This document shows positions 57,350-64,000 of a DNA stretch of 64,000 bases, piece after piece. The notes under the pieces are model-generated. The model saw only the letters and a program-made list of their open reading frames with translations. It was not told the origin of the DNA and did no database searches. The translations under genes and the position numbers were made by a program. Within the stretch, counting starts at the first letter, position 1; each line of letters starts with the position of its first letter. The DNA comes from Spirosoma rhododendri. GTDB taxonomy: Bacteria; Bacteroidota; Bacteroidia; Cytophagales; Spirosomataceae. The stretch covers positions 5,037,001 through 5,101,000 of the forward strand of contig NZ_CP051677.1 of assembly GCF_012849055.1 (NCBI RefSeq). Reading direction: 5' to 3'.

Positions 57350-57766
57350 CTACTTTTCATCTGACCAGCACTCTCCGGCCAGCGTCGTAATGCGTAACAG
57401 TACGATATTCGGGTCATCTTTGCCTTCGGGAAACCATTCCTGCACATTGTCGTCCCACAATTCATCGACTTTCGCCTGATCGCTTACCACCTCCGCCGTT
57501 CCCGATGTGCTGACTGTCACTTGTTTTTCGGGGCTGGAAAAGCCGAGGGCAATGGCAGGATGCTGTTCGATCTGGGCGACTTTATCTGAATTTTTGCGGG
57601 TGTAAAACCACATCGTTCCGTCGGGGTCAAGCTGGCGCGTCAGCATGGGGCGGCTACGCAGGCTACCATCCGGCAACTGGGTCGTCAGCAGGGCCAGTTT
57701 GATGTCCTGAATATTCTTTTTGATCTTATTGAACTCGTGGGGACTAAGCTTTTCTTTGGTTTCCAT
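57350..57766 (-). CDS. pyridoxamine-5'-phosphate-oxidase-like FMN split-barrel protein
   Basis: The product is 138 residues. The FMN-binding split barrel is seen in IKLALLTTQLPDGSLRSRPM, MWFYTRKNSDKVAQIEQHPA and VTVSTSGTAEVVSDQ. The Arg/Lys positions in these strands match those of the general-stress-protein 26 group. It likely binds FMN or F420-type cofactor; its substrate is unknown. Confidence 0.85.
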   Translation of the reverse strand: METKEKLSPHEFNKIKKNIQDIKLALLTTQLPDGSLRSRPMLTRQLDPDGTMWFYTRKNSDKVAQIEQHPAIALGFSSPEKQVTVSTSGTAEVVSDQAKVDELWDDNVQEWFPEGKDDPNIVLLRITTLAGECWSDEK

Positions 57767-57880
57767 AAACGCATATGTCGAGCCGGTATAAGTAGCTGTT
57801 CTGGCGTAAGGTTTGGCAATCGGCCAACTTTTCGGTAAGTATGCATAAACCGATCAGGCATCGCGACTTGTTATCAGGCT

Positions 57881-58096
57881 ATGGCGAAGATTTATAAATC
57901 CAGCAATCCCGACGATATTCCGAAATACGACAAGGCATACTGGTGGTCGAAAACACCGCAGGAACGGCTCGACGCGGCTCTGAAACTCATCCGCCGGGCT
58001 AAAGCCATTTACTACGCAAACCCGGCAAACCCGCCACTCGGCAATGGAGGACAGGTACTTAAATCTAATAAGCCTATTCAACGAAGAAAGCGTTGA
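57881..58096 (+). CDS. small protein upstream of a nucleotidyltransferase (TA-like partner)
   Basis: The product is 71 residues (MAKIYKSSNPDDIPKYDKAY and on). It is Lys/Arg/Asp-rich with a helix ERLDAALKLIRRAKAIYYAN. The end overlaps the next gene by 53 bases in another frame. Small basic partners of this kind precede nucleotidyltransferase genes in toxin-antitoxin-like pairs. No domain is recognised. Confidence 0.55.
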   Translation: MAKIYKSSNPDDIPKYDKAYWWSKTPQERLDAALKLIRRAKAIYYANPANPPLGNGGQVLKSNKPIQRRKR

Positions 58097-58492
58097 ATAC
58101 GTCGTGCTGGGGGCCATGCTGTTATTGCTCATGGTTATGTGAGGACAACAGGAGACATCGATATTTTTGTAAAACCGTCTACCGAAAATGCGGAGCGGTT
58201 ATTACGTGCCCTGCATCGCTACGGATATACAGATAGCGAATTCGAACTAGCGGACTTTACGACAGTCCCTAACTACTTATCGTTCAGCCGATACGATGAA
58301 TGGATTGATTTGATGACGTTCACACTGGGCGTGACGTTTGAGGAATGTTACGCAAACCGCATTGTTCTACCAATCAACGGTATCCCCACGAACGTTATCA
58401 GCCTGCCAGACTTGATTCGAAACAAACGTGCACTGGCCCGCCCTCAGGACTTACAGGATTTGGAGAACCTACTGGGTGGCGACGCTGTCTAA
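58044..58492 (+). CDS. nucleotidyltransferase, DUF6036/AbiEii-like (frameshifted)
   Basis: The first frame from ATG at 58044 (MEDRYLNLISLFNEESVEYV) breaks at GGGGG (58109-58113). With a sixth G the protein continues GGHAVIAHGYVRTTGDIDIF and on to 58492, about 149 residues. The GG and DxD metal residues are the nucleotidyltransferase signature. Such enzymes are the toxin or antitoxin half of AbiEii/MNT-type pairs and act by transferring nucleotides to RNA or protein. Without the correction the annotated start would lie at 58139 and the catalytic GG would be lost. Confidence 0.75.
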
Positions 58493-58577
58493 CCGTTTCG
58501 TTTCGGCAACATAACCCTGACCGCACATCCGTAGTTGAACAATAACGACACTACCCCGACCGGTTTCTACCCCATCG

Positions 58578-59602
58578 ATGCAACGCTATTTTTTACTGGT
58601 TTTCGCCTGTTTTATGCTGTTTCAACTGCCGGGCTGCGCCCCCGCTACCGGGGCCCGAAAACGGATCACTTCAACGGCAAGCAATTCGTCAACCCCGGTC
58701 AGCCAAAGCAATCGGCGGGTAGTGTGTTCGAATGGCTGCTGCACCGCGACAAAGGCCCGTGGCCCGAACAGCCCGACGCGTATGTAGGCAGCAAACCACA
58801 AACCCGCGTGGAAGGCGACAGCGTTGTGCTGACATTCGTTAACCACTCGACGTTTCTGATTCAAACCAACGGACTGAACATCCTGACCGACCCCGTCTGG
58901 TCGGAGCGCGTCGGGCCAACGTCGTGGCTGGGTATCAAGCGCAAGCGGCCACCGGGACTGCGCTTTGAGGAATTACCCCCTATCGACGTCGTGCTGTTGA
59001 GCCACAACCATTACGACCACCTCGACCTGCCCACGATCAAAAAACTCGTCAAGGCGTACAACCCGCTGTTTGTCACACCGTTGGGCGTATCGTATTTGCC
59101 GAAGGGAGCGGGTGGTCGCGTGAGTAAAGAACTCGACTGGAACGACACCCTCCGCGTCAACGACAAGCTGTCGCTGACCTGCACGCAGGCCCAGCACTTC
59201 AGCAATCGGGGTCTGTTCGACCGCAACCAAACGTTGTGGGCGGGCTACTTGCTGCATACCTCGTTTGGCACCCTGTTTTTCTGTGGCGACAGCGCCTACG
59301 GACCGCATTACAAGCGGCTAAGCGAGCAGGCGGGGCCGATCAAACTCGCCCTGCTACCCATTGGCTCCTACCGGCCGGAGTGGTTTATGGCCCCCGTCCA
59401 TATGTCGCCCGCCGGGGCCGTACAGACGATGCTCGATCTGAAAGTACCTCAGGCAGTGGGCATTCACTTTGGCACATTTCAACAGGGAGACGATGGTTTG
59501 TACGAACCGGCGGCTGATCTGAAACAGGCTTTGCTGAACCGGAACCTGCCGGCCAGCCGCTTCATCGTTCCGCAGGAAGGGCGGCCTATGGTGTTTCACT
59601 AG
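58578..59602 (+). CDS. MBL-fold hydrolase lipoprotein, UlaG/NAPE-PLD-like (frameshifted)
   Basis: The start is an ATG at 58578, giving a lipoprotein signal (MQRYFLLVFACFMLFQLPGC). The rest lies in another frame (NHSTFLIQTNGLNILTDPVW and on). The break is at GGGG (58650-58653); a fifth G joins CAPATG to GPKTDHFNGKQF, giving 341 residues. The metal motif is SHNHYDHLDLPTI, with later ligands in QAQHFSNRGLFDRN, FFCGDSAYG and the final VGIHFGTFQ. This is the bacterial NAPE-PLD/UlaG-type lactonase or phosphodiesterase group. Substrate unknown. The aminotransferase follows after 21 bases. Confidence 0.8.
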
Positions 59603-59611
59603 GGCTTTCCG

Positions 59612-59619
59612 TACTTTTG
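59612..59619 (+). promoter_or_regulatory. -7 box directly before the aminotransferase
   Basis: TACTTTTG matches TAnnTTTG and lies 4 bases before the ATG at 59624. Transcription would then start near the ATG, so the mRNA could be leaderless. The -33 region is weak. Confidence 0.3.
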
Positions 59620-59623
59620 CGGC

Positions 59624-60850
59624 ATGGAACGTACCGACCGGGAAATACGCAAGAGTGAACGACTGACGCATCTGAAATATGACATCCGTGGCCCGGTCTA
59701 CGAAAAAGCCCTCGAACTGGAGAGTCAGGGGTACAAAATCATCAGTCTGAACATCGGGAATCCGGCTCCGTTTGGTTTCGATGCACCCGACGAGATCGTT
59801 CACGACATCATCCTCAACATCCGCAACGCGCAGGGGTATTCTGACTCGCGGGGGCTGTTTGCGGCCCGTAAAGCGGTCATGCACTACACGCAGACGCTCG
59901 GACTGCCGGGCGTTACGATCAACGACGTGTACATTGGCAACGGGGTGAGCGAGCTGATTCTGCTGTCGATGCAGGCGCTCATCAACGAGGGCGACGAAGT
60001 ACTGGTCCCCTCGCCCGACTATCCGCTCTGGACCACATCGGTAGCCCTTTGCGGGGGTAAGCCCATTCACTACCACTGCGACGAAGTCAACAACTGGAAC
60101 CCCGATCTGGCCGATATCGAAAGCAAAATCACTGACCGGACGCGGGCTGTCGTCGTTATCAACCCCAACAATCCGACGGGTGCCGTTTACGATCAGGCCA
60201 TACTAGAGGGCATCGCTCGTATCGCCGAGCGGCACAGCCTGATCGTCTTTGCCGATGAGATTTACGACCGCATCCTGTACGACGGATCCGTGCATCACCA
60301 CATGGCCCGTTTCGTTCACGACACGCTTTGTATTTCGATGGGTGGCCTGTCGAAAAACTACCGGGCGGCAGGTTTTCGGGGTGGCTGGCTGATTCTGAGT
60401 GGCGCACGGCAGCAGGCCAAATCGTACATCGAAGGGCTGACCCTGCTGGCGAGTCTGCGGCTTTGCGCCAACGTTCCGACGCAGTACGCTATTCAGACGG
60501 CCCTCGGTGGCTACCAGAGCATCAACGACTTGGTAATGCCAATGGGGCGGCTTTACAAGCAGATCATGCTGGCTTATAACCGGCTGGTTGCCATTCCCGG
60601 TATAACCTGCGTCAAGCCAAAGGGCGCGCTGTACGTATTCCCCAAAATTGACCTGAGTCAGTTCCGCATCGCCGACGACAACGAGTTTGTGTACGATCTG
60701 CTGACGGAACAAAAAGTACTGGTCGTGGCCGGAACGGGCTTCAACTTCACCAACGACGGTCATTTCCGCGTCGTTTGCCTGCCCTCGGTCGATGAGTTAA
60801 CCATCGCCATGGACCGCATCGAAGCCTTCCTGGAAAGCCGCCGGAAATAA
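59624..60850 (+). CDS. alanine-type aminotransferase (class I/II, AlaA-like)
   Basis: The product is 408 residues. The N-terminus (SERLTHLKYDIRGPVYEKAL) and SLNIGNPAPFGFDAPDEIV are characteristic of AlaA-type pyruvate transaminases. The PLP motifs are GNGVSELILLSMQALINEGD, VVVINPNNPTGAVYDQ, VFADEIYDRILYDG and the Schiff-base Lys in SMGGLSKNYRAAGFRGGW. The tail (FNFTNDGHFRVVCLPSVDEL) holds the substrate Arg. It likely makes alanine from pyruvate and glutamate. Located 21 bases after the MBL gene. Confidence 0.92.
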   Translation: MERTDREIRKSERLTHLKYDIRGPVYEKALELESQGYKIISLNIGNPAPFGFDAPDEIVHDIILNIRNAQGYSDSRGLFAARKAVMHYTQTLGLPGVTINDVYIGNGVSELILLSMQALINEGDEVLVPSPDYPLWTTSVALCGGKPIHYHCDEVNNWNPDLADIESKITDRTRAVVVINPNNPTGAVYDQAILEGIARIAERHSLIVFADEIYDRILYDGSVHHHMARFVHDTLCISMGGLSKNYRAAGFRGGWLILSGARQQAKSYIEGLTLLASLRLCANVPTQYAIQTALGGYQSINDLVMPMGRLYKQIMLAYNRLVAIPGITCVKPKGALYVFPKIDLSQFRIADDNEFVYDLLTEQKVLVVAGTGFNFTNDGHFRVVCLPSVDELTIAMDRIEAFLESRRK

Positions 60851-60908
60851 CGGTATATGGTGTGGTGTTGGGGTCACGATCCAACACGCTTGAGTAGAGC
60901 GACAAGGC

Positions 60909-61007
60909 TGTCTCCGACAGCATCCTGCTGTCGGAGACGCGTTAGCGGCTAAAAGGGTCCCTACCAATTAGCCTGTCGGCTCCGACAGCAGGATGCTGCC
61001 GGGGACA
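60909..61007. repeat. REP-doublet inverted repeat, family A
   Basis: The left unit is a perfect 29-base palindrome (60910-60938: GTCTCCGACAGCA, TCC loop, complement). The right unit lies at about 60974-61007 and is a variant (CTCCGACAGCAGGATGCTGC). The two relate to the element at 1053-1152. It lies between convergent aminotransferase and rpiB genes. Confidence 0.75.
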
Positions 61008-61048
61008 ACGTATCAGCCAGTTCATCCGGTGTAACAACCATCCGGGTG

Positions 61049-61075
61049 CAGAGACGCAAAGGATTGCGTCTCTAC
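61049..61075. repeat. REP-like palindrome, family M
   Basis: Ten-base arms (AGAGACGCAA at 61050-61059 and TTGCGTCTCT at 61064-61073) around a 4-base loop. GTAGAGACGCAA-type palindromes are widespread in Bacteroidetes and cyanobacteria. It is just beyond the rpiB stop. Confidence 0.7.
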
Positions 61076-61078
61076 GAA

Positions 61079-61513
61079 TCAGCAGCTCATTTTATCGACC
61101 CGGCGCTGATGACGACCGCCCTCAAACTCGGTGTTTAGAAACGCATCGATGCAGGCGTAGGCCGTATCGAGATCAATAAATCGTTCGGGCAGGCACAGAA
61201 TATTGGCGTCGTTATGCTGCCGGGTTACCTGCGCCAGATCAGGACGCCAGACGAGCGCGGCCCGAATGCCCTGGTGCTTGTTGGCCGTCATTGATACGCC
61301 TTCCCCACTCCCACACACCAGAATACCCCGCTCGGCCTTTCCTGATTCAACAGCATTGGCGACGGGGTGAGCAAAGTCAGCGTAGTCGGCGGAATCGGCT
61401 GAGTACGTACCAAAATCTTCGACCGTGTAGTCGTGGTCGATCAGCCAGGTTTTGATGGCTTCCTTATACATAAATCCGGCGTGATCGGCACCGATGGCAA
61501 TGGATTGAGGCAT
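61079..61513 (-). CDS. rpiB: ribose-5-phosphate isomerase B
   Basis: The product is 144 residues from the ATG at 61513. Signature motifs are IAIGADHAGFMYKEAIKTWL, YADFAHPVANAVESGKAERG and the catalytic Cys in LVCGSGEGVSMTANKHQGIR, with LCLPERFIDLDTAYACIDAF. It interconverts ribose-5-P and ribulose-5-P in the pentose phosphate pathway. Length fits RpiB. The longer frame to 61651 uses an unsupported start. Confidence 0.93.
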   Translation of the reverse strand: MPQSIAIGADHAGFMYKEAIKTWLIDHDYTVEDFGTYSADSADYADFAHPVANAVESGKAERGILVCGSGEGVSMTANKHQGIRAALVWRPDLAQVTRQHNDANILCLPERFIDLDTAYACIDAFLNTEFEGGRHQRRVDKMSC

Positions 61514-61698
61514 GGGCAGTTGGCTCGTATTACAGCGCGAAAACAAAACGTTTTTCCAAAAATATCCGTTATTACAATCCCCTCTGCAATTAATCTGACT
61601 GGCATGGCTGACAGACAGACTCGACAATTTGCAAAGTGTAGTAAGAATCAATCAATTATGTGCCCGTCAGTCACCCTCACTGCCTGTTAAGAATTAGT

Positions 61699-62499
61699 AT
61701 GGAAACAACGAAAGAAAATGTTCAGCGCTCCGAAACACAGAGCACCGAACGCATAACGCAGGACTTACCCAAACGCGACGAATTACTGCTCACCCCCGAC
61801 GAGCAACGCATCAAAGAAGCCTTTCAGGATCACAACTGGAACGAGATAAAAACCGCCGACTCGTGGGTTATTTTTAAAGTGATGGCCGAGTTCGTCGAAG
61901 GCTTCGACAAGCTGGCCAAGATCGGTCCCTGCGTGTCGATCTTCGGGTCGGCCCGCACCAAAGCCGACAACCCGTTCTACAAGATGACCGAAGAAATTGC
62001 GGCCAAACTGGTACGGCACGGCTACGGCGTCATTACGGGCGGTGGCCCCGGCATCATGGAAGCGGGCAACAAAGGGGCGTATGAGCAGGGCGGCAAATCG
62101 GTCGGTCTGAACATCAAGCTCCCGTTTGAACAGCATAGCAACATTTACATAGACGCCGACAAAAGCATCAACTTCGACTTTTTCTTCGTCCGCAAGGTGA
62201 TGTTCGTCAAATACGCGCAGGGCTTCGTCGTAATGCCCGGCGGGATGGGTACGCTCGATGAACTGTTTGAAGCGTTGACGCTGATTCAAACCAAGAAAAT
62301 CGCGCGTTTCCCGATCGTGCTCGTCGGCCGCACGTACTGGCAGGGCCTGATCGACTGGATCACAGAGGTCATGCTGGGGCAGGAACACAATATCAACCCC
62401 GAAGACATGAAGCTGATTACGATTGTCGACACCCCCGAAGACGCCGTAAAAGCCATCGATGACTTCTACACGAAGTACCTGCTGAAGCCGAACTTTTAA
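61699..62499 (+). CDS. LOG-family TIGR00730 Rossmann protein
   Basis: The product is 266 residues from the ATG at 61699. The Rossmann start is VSIFGSARTKADNPFYKMTE. The nucleotide-binding glycine motif is ITGGGPGIMEAGNKGAYEQG and the LOG active motif is VVMPGGMGTLDELFEALTLI. These proteins are cytokinin-riboside phosphoribohydrolase-like, removing ribose-5-phosphate from nucleotides. A charged N-terminal extension (about 60 residues) precedes the core. Convergent with the helix-hairpin-helix gene across repeat G. Confidence 0.9.
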   Translation: METTKENVQRSETQSTERITQDLPKRDELLLTPDEQRIKEAFQDHNWNEIKTADSWVIFKVMAEFVEGFDKLAKIGPCVSIFGSARTKADNPFYKMTEEIAAKLVRHGYGVITGGGPGIMEAGNKGAYEQGGKSVGLNIKLPFEQHSNIYIDADKSINFDFFFVRKVMFVKYAQGFVVMPGGMGTLDELFEALTLIQTKKIARFPIVLVGRTYWQGLIDWITEVMLGQEHNINPEDMKLITIVDTPEDAVKAIDDFYTKYLLKPNF

Positions 62500-62502
62500 G
62501 GA

Positions 62503-62578
62503 AATGATAGAATGACGGAGTGATAGAATGATTGAATATATTCTAAATCGATTCAATCATTCTATCGCTCCGTCATTC
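62503..62578. repeat. inverted repeat, family G
   Basis: Arms GAATGACGGAGTGATAGAAT and on (62508-62535) and 62549-62578 are complementary with one or two mismatches. The right arm touches the end of the HhH gene. Second member at 41005-41084. Confidence 0.7.
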
Positions 62579-63578
62579 AAAATTCTAAATACGGTGCGAT
62601 TTTTTCGATCGTCGGTGCGTCGAGAATACGGATTGGCTTCAGCGATTCGGCGGACGTGTAGGCACCGTGCTGCTCGCGATACCGGACGATAACCTCGGCC
62701 TGACGACGCGACAGAAACGGGTGCTTATCCAGATCGGTCGCGCTGGCGGTGTTGATGGAAATTCGTCGTGGGGCTGAGCGAACCTGTCCCAGCCGCGTCA
62801 GTTCGACCCGCCCCATGGAATCTAGCCCGTAGATATCGGCAAACTGTGCCGACGAGACAAAGCCCCCTAGTGCATTCCTGAATTTCAGAATCCGGCTCGC
62901 CGACGCGGGGCCAATGCCGTTGAGTGCGACAAGTTGCGCACTATCGACGGTGTTGATGTCGAACGGTTGCAGCACAGCCCGTTCGGTACGAGGCCGGTCG
63001 GGGTAGCGATTGCCAGACGCGTAACTAAACGATGCCGGACGATTCTCGTACTGACGTGTACCCCCGTTAGCTGCCGACGCATTGTTTTGGGGTAATGTGA
63101 TGTACGGTTCTAGCTCAGCGTACAGCGTTGGCGGGAAATTATAGATTTTCAGCAGATCGGTTTTCTGCCTGAACTGCCCGCCCTTACTCCGATACTTATC
63201 GATTCGTTCGGCCATCCATTGCGGTACGCCCAACCGCTCCCAATCGGCAACACTGACGGTGTTTGGATTGAATAAAAACCGTTCGGCAGCGCGACGGGTG
63301 TGGGGAGAAAATCGTTCCGCGTCGGTGCGGTCATGGTCTTCACTACGACCGTAACGTGGCTGAGTCGCTTCTTCGTCCTGCATCAGCGTCAGCAAGCTAT
63401 CCAGTTTTTTCTGATCCGTAACCGACGTGTCGACCGGGCGGGTAGGCATCAGCCGTTTATACAAAACGGTCGTCAGCAGGGCAATTAGTACGAACGCCAA
63501 GAGAGCCAGAATACCGCGTCCTTCGTGGTACGATACACGGAAATAGTCGCTGACCAGCGACTGTAAACGACGAAACAT
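62577..63578 (-). CDS. ComEA-like helix-hairpin-helix protein with membrane anchor
   Basis: The product is 333 residues. An N-terminal membrane helix (GILALLAFVLIALLTTVLYK) is followed by a Gln/Thr/Arg linker and then three helix-hairpin-helix repeats: VADWERLGVPQWMAERIDKY, INTVDSAQLVALNGIGPASA and INTASATDLDKHPFLSRRQA. The last two have the ComEA-type IN-T-A-S-D-L hairpin. Such proteins bind DNA non-specifically, in ComEA for uptake. Membrane anchoring suggests an envelope DNA-binding role. Start ATG at 63578. Confidence 0.88.
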   Translation of the reverse strand: MFRRLQSLVSDYFRVSYHEGRGILALLAFVLIALLTTVLYKRLMPTRPVDTSVTDQKKLDSLLTLMQDEEATQPRYGRSEDHDRTDAERFSPHTRRAAERFLFNPNTVSVADWERLGVPQWMAERIDKYRSKGGQFRQKTDLLKIYNFPPTLYAELEPYITLPQNNASAANGGTRQYENRPASFSYASGNRYPDRPRTERAVLQPFDINTVDSAQLVALNGIGPASASRILKFRNALGGFVSSAQFADIYGLDSMGRVELTRLGQVRSAPRRISINTASATDLDKHPFLSRRQAEVIVRYREQHGAYTSAESLKPIRILDAPTIEKIAPYLEF

Positions 63579-63667
63579 GATGTATACGGTGGGTAGTTGA
63601 CTAATAAACGGTCAGCAACATACACATGTAGATTACGCCATGCGTTGTGTTTTGATTAAGCGGTATG

Positions 63668-64000
63668 TCTTGAACTGTGATTTTTATGATTACGCGGATG
63701 GACTATGATTTTTCTTCAGGATTGTCTGAACTGTGATTGTCGCTGATTTCTCTGATGGACTATGATTTCTTCTTGTAATCAGTGAAATCAAAAAATCAGA
63801 TGAATCACAGTTCAAGATTGTCTTGAACTGTGATTCATCTGATTACGCGGATGAACTATGATTTTTTTCTCTTGTAATCAGTGAAATCAAAAAGTCAACC
63901 GAATCATAGTTCAGACAATCTTGAACTGTGATTCGGTTGACTTCTCTAATGGATTACGATTTCCTTTTCCTGCAATCAATGAAATCATGAAATCATAAAA
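63668..64000. repeat. family E repeat array, running off the window
   Basis: Units of about 40 bases (CTTGAACTGTGATTC, variable core, GATTACGCGGATG) alternate in orientation: forward near 63668 and 63726, reverse near 63779-63813, forward near 63820, reverse near 63877-63917, forward near 63922, then a truncated reverse unit. Reverse and forward neighbours mirror each other in the core (CATCTGAT with ATCAGATG, CGGTTGAC with GTCAACCG). No ORF is supported here. The first 89 bases of the gap (63579-63667) hold nothing recognised. Confidence 0.75.

Noticed and set aside
63668..64000. CRISPR array
   Set aside because: Units alternate in orientation, have no constant-length unique spacers, and no cas gene is present.
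1..64000. tRNA or rRNA genes
   Set aside because: No cloverleaf-like segment or TTCGA-type arm in context was found by eye; a tRNAscan run would be decisive.

Overview
The window is GC-rich chromosomal DNA from a Bacteroidetes bacterium of the order Cytophagales, most like Spirosoma and its relatives (inferred from protein style, not a database search). The signs are a one-protein hybrid two-component system with sensor repeats and an AraC output, DUF418, DUF2306 and DUF5683 proteins, many signal peptides ending in AQ, almost no Shine-Dalgarno sites, and several TAnnTTTG promoter boxes. No rRNA, tRNA, phage, IS element or CRISPR array was seen.

Layout. 1-7745: a cut-off MFS transporter, a small secreted protein and a tolC-acrA-acrB type RND efflux operon. 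7886-12065: glnS, a PIN toxin-antitoxin pair and an XRE/ImmA-like regulator. 12226-20417: a hybrid histidine kinase and a group of poorly known envelope proteins (PKD lipoprotein, DUF5683-like, a jelly-roll-like protein, an Ig/WG membrane protein, a retropepsin-like lipoprotein). 20758-33771: a 1380-residue hybrid two-component regulator, a prolyl oligopeptidase, DUF418, two tandem secreted paralogues, DUF2306 and a CocE-type hydrolase. 33842-42587: the most unusual locus, described next. 42843-63578: mostly housekeeping and small-molecule genes (asnS, a lone nuoH, PAP2, PhyH, SDR, DEAD-box helicase, DMT transporter, nucleotidyltransferase pair, MBL hydrolase, alanine-type aminotransferase, rpiB, LOG, helix-hairpin-helix protein). 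63668-64000: a repeat array running off the edge.

The candidate new system is five minus-strand genes: a von Willebrand-like lipoprotein, a three-helix membrane protein, a tubulin/FtsZ-like protein, a 1145-residue protein with actin/Hsp70-type ATPase motifs behind a large unknown N-terminal region, and a secreted or membrane-anchored helical protein. A tubulin-fold and an actin-fold protein side by side with membrane partners suggest a nucleotide-driven envelope or membrane-remodelling machine. This is inference from motifs and gene order.

Two window-wide patterns matter. First, at least seven genes are split by a single-base shift; six of these sit in G/C runs of 4-6 and are restored by adding one G/C, which points to homopolymer errors in the consensus (phase variation is the alternative). 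Second, a large share of the intergenic gaps hold a long inverted repeat from one of about a dozen unrelated families. The two arms at a locus match each other better than they match copies elsewhere, as expected for REPIN-like elements or hairpin-templated correction.
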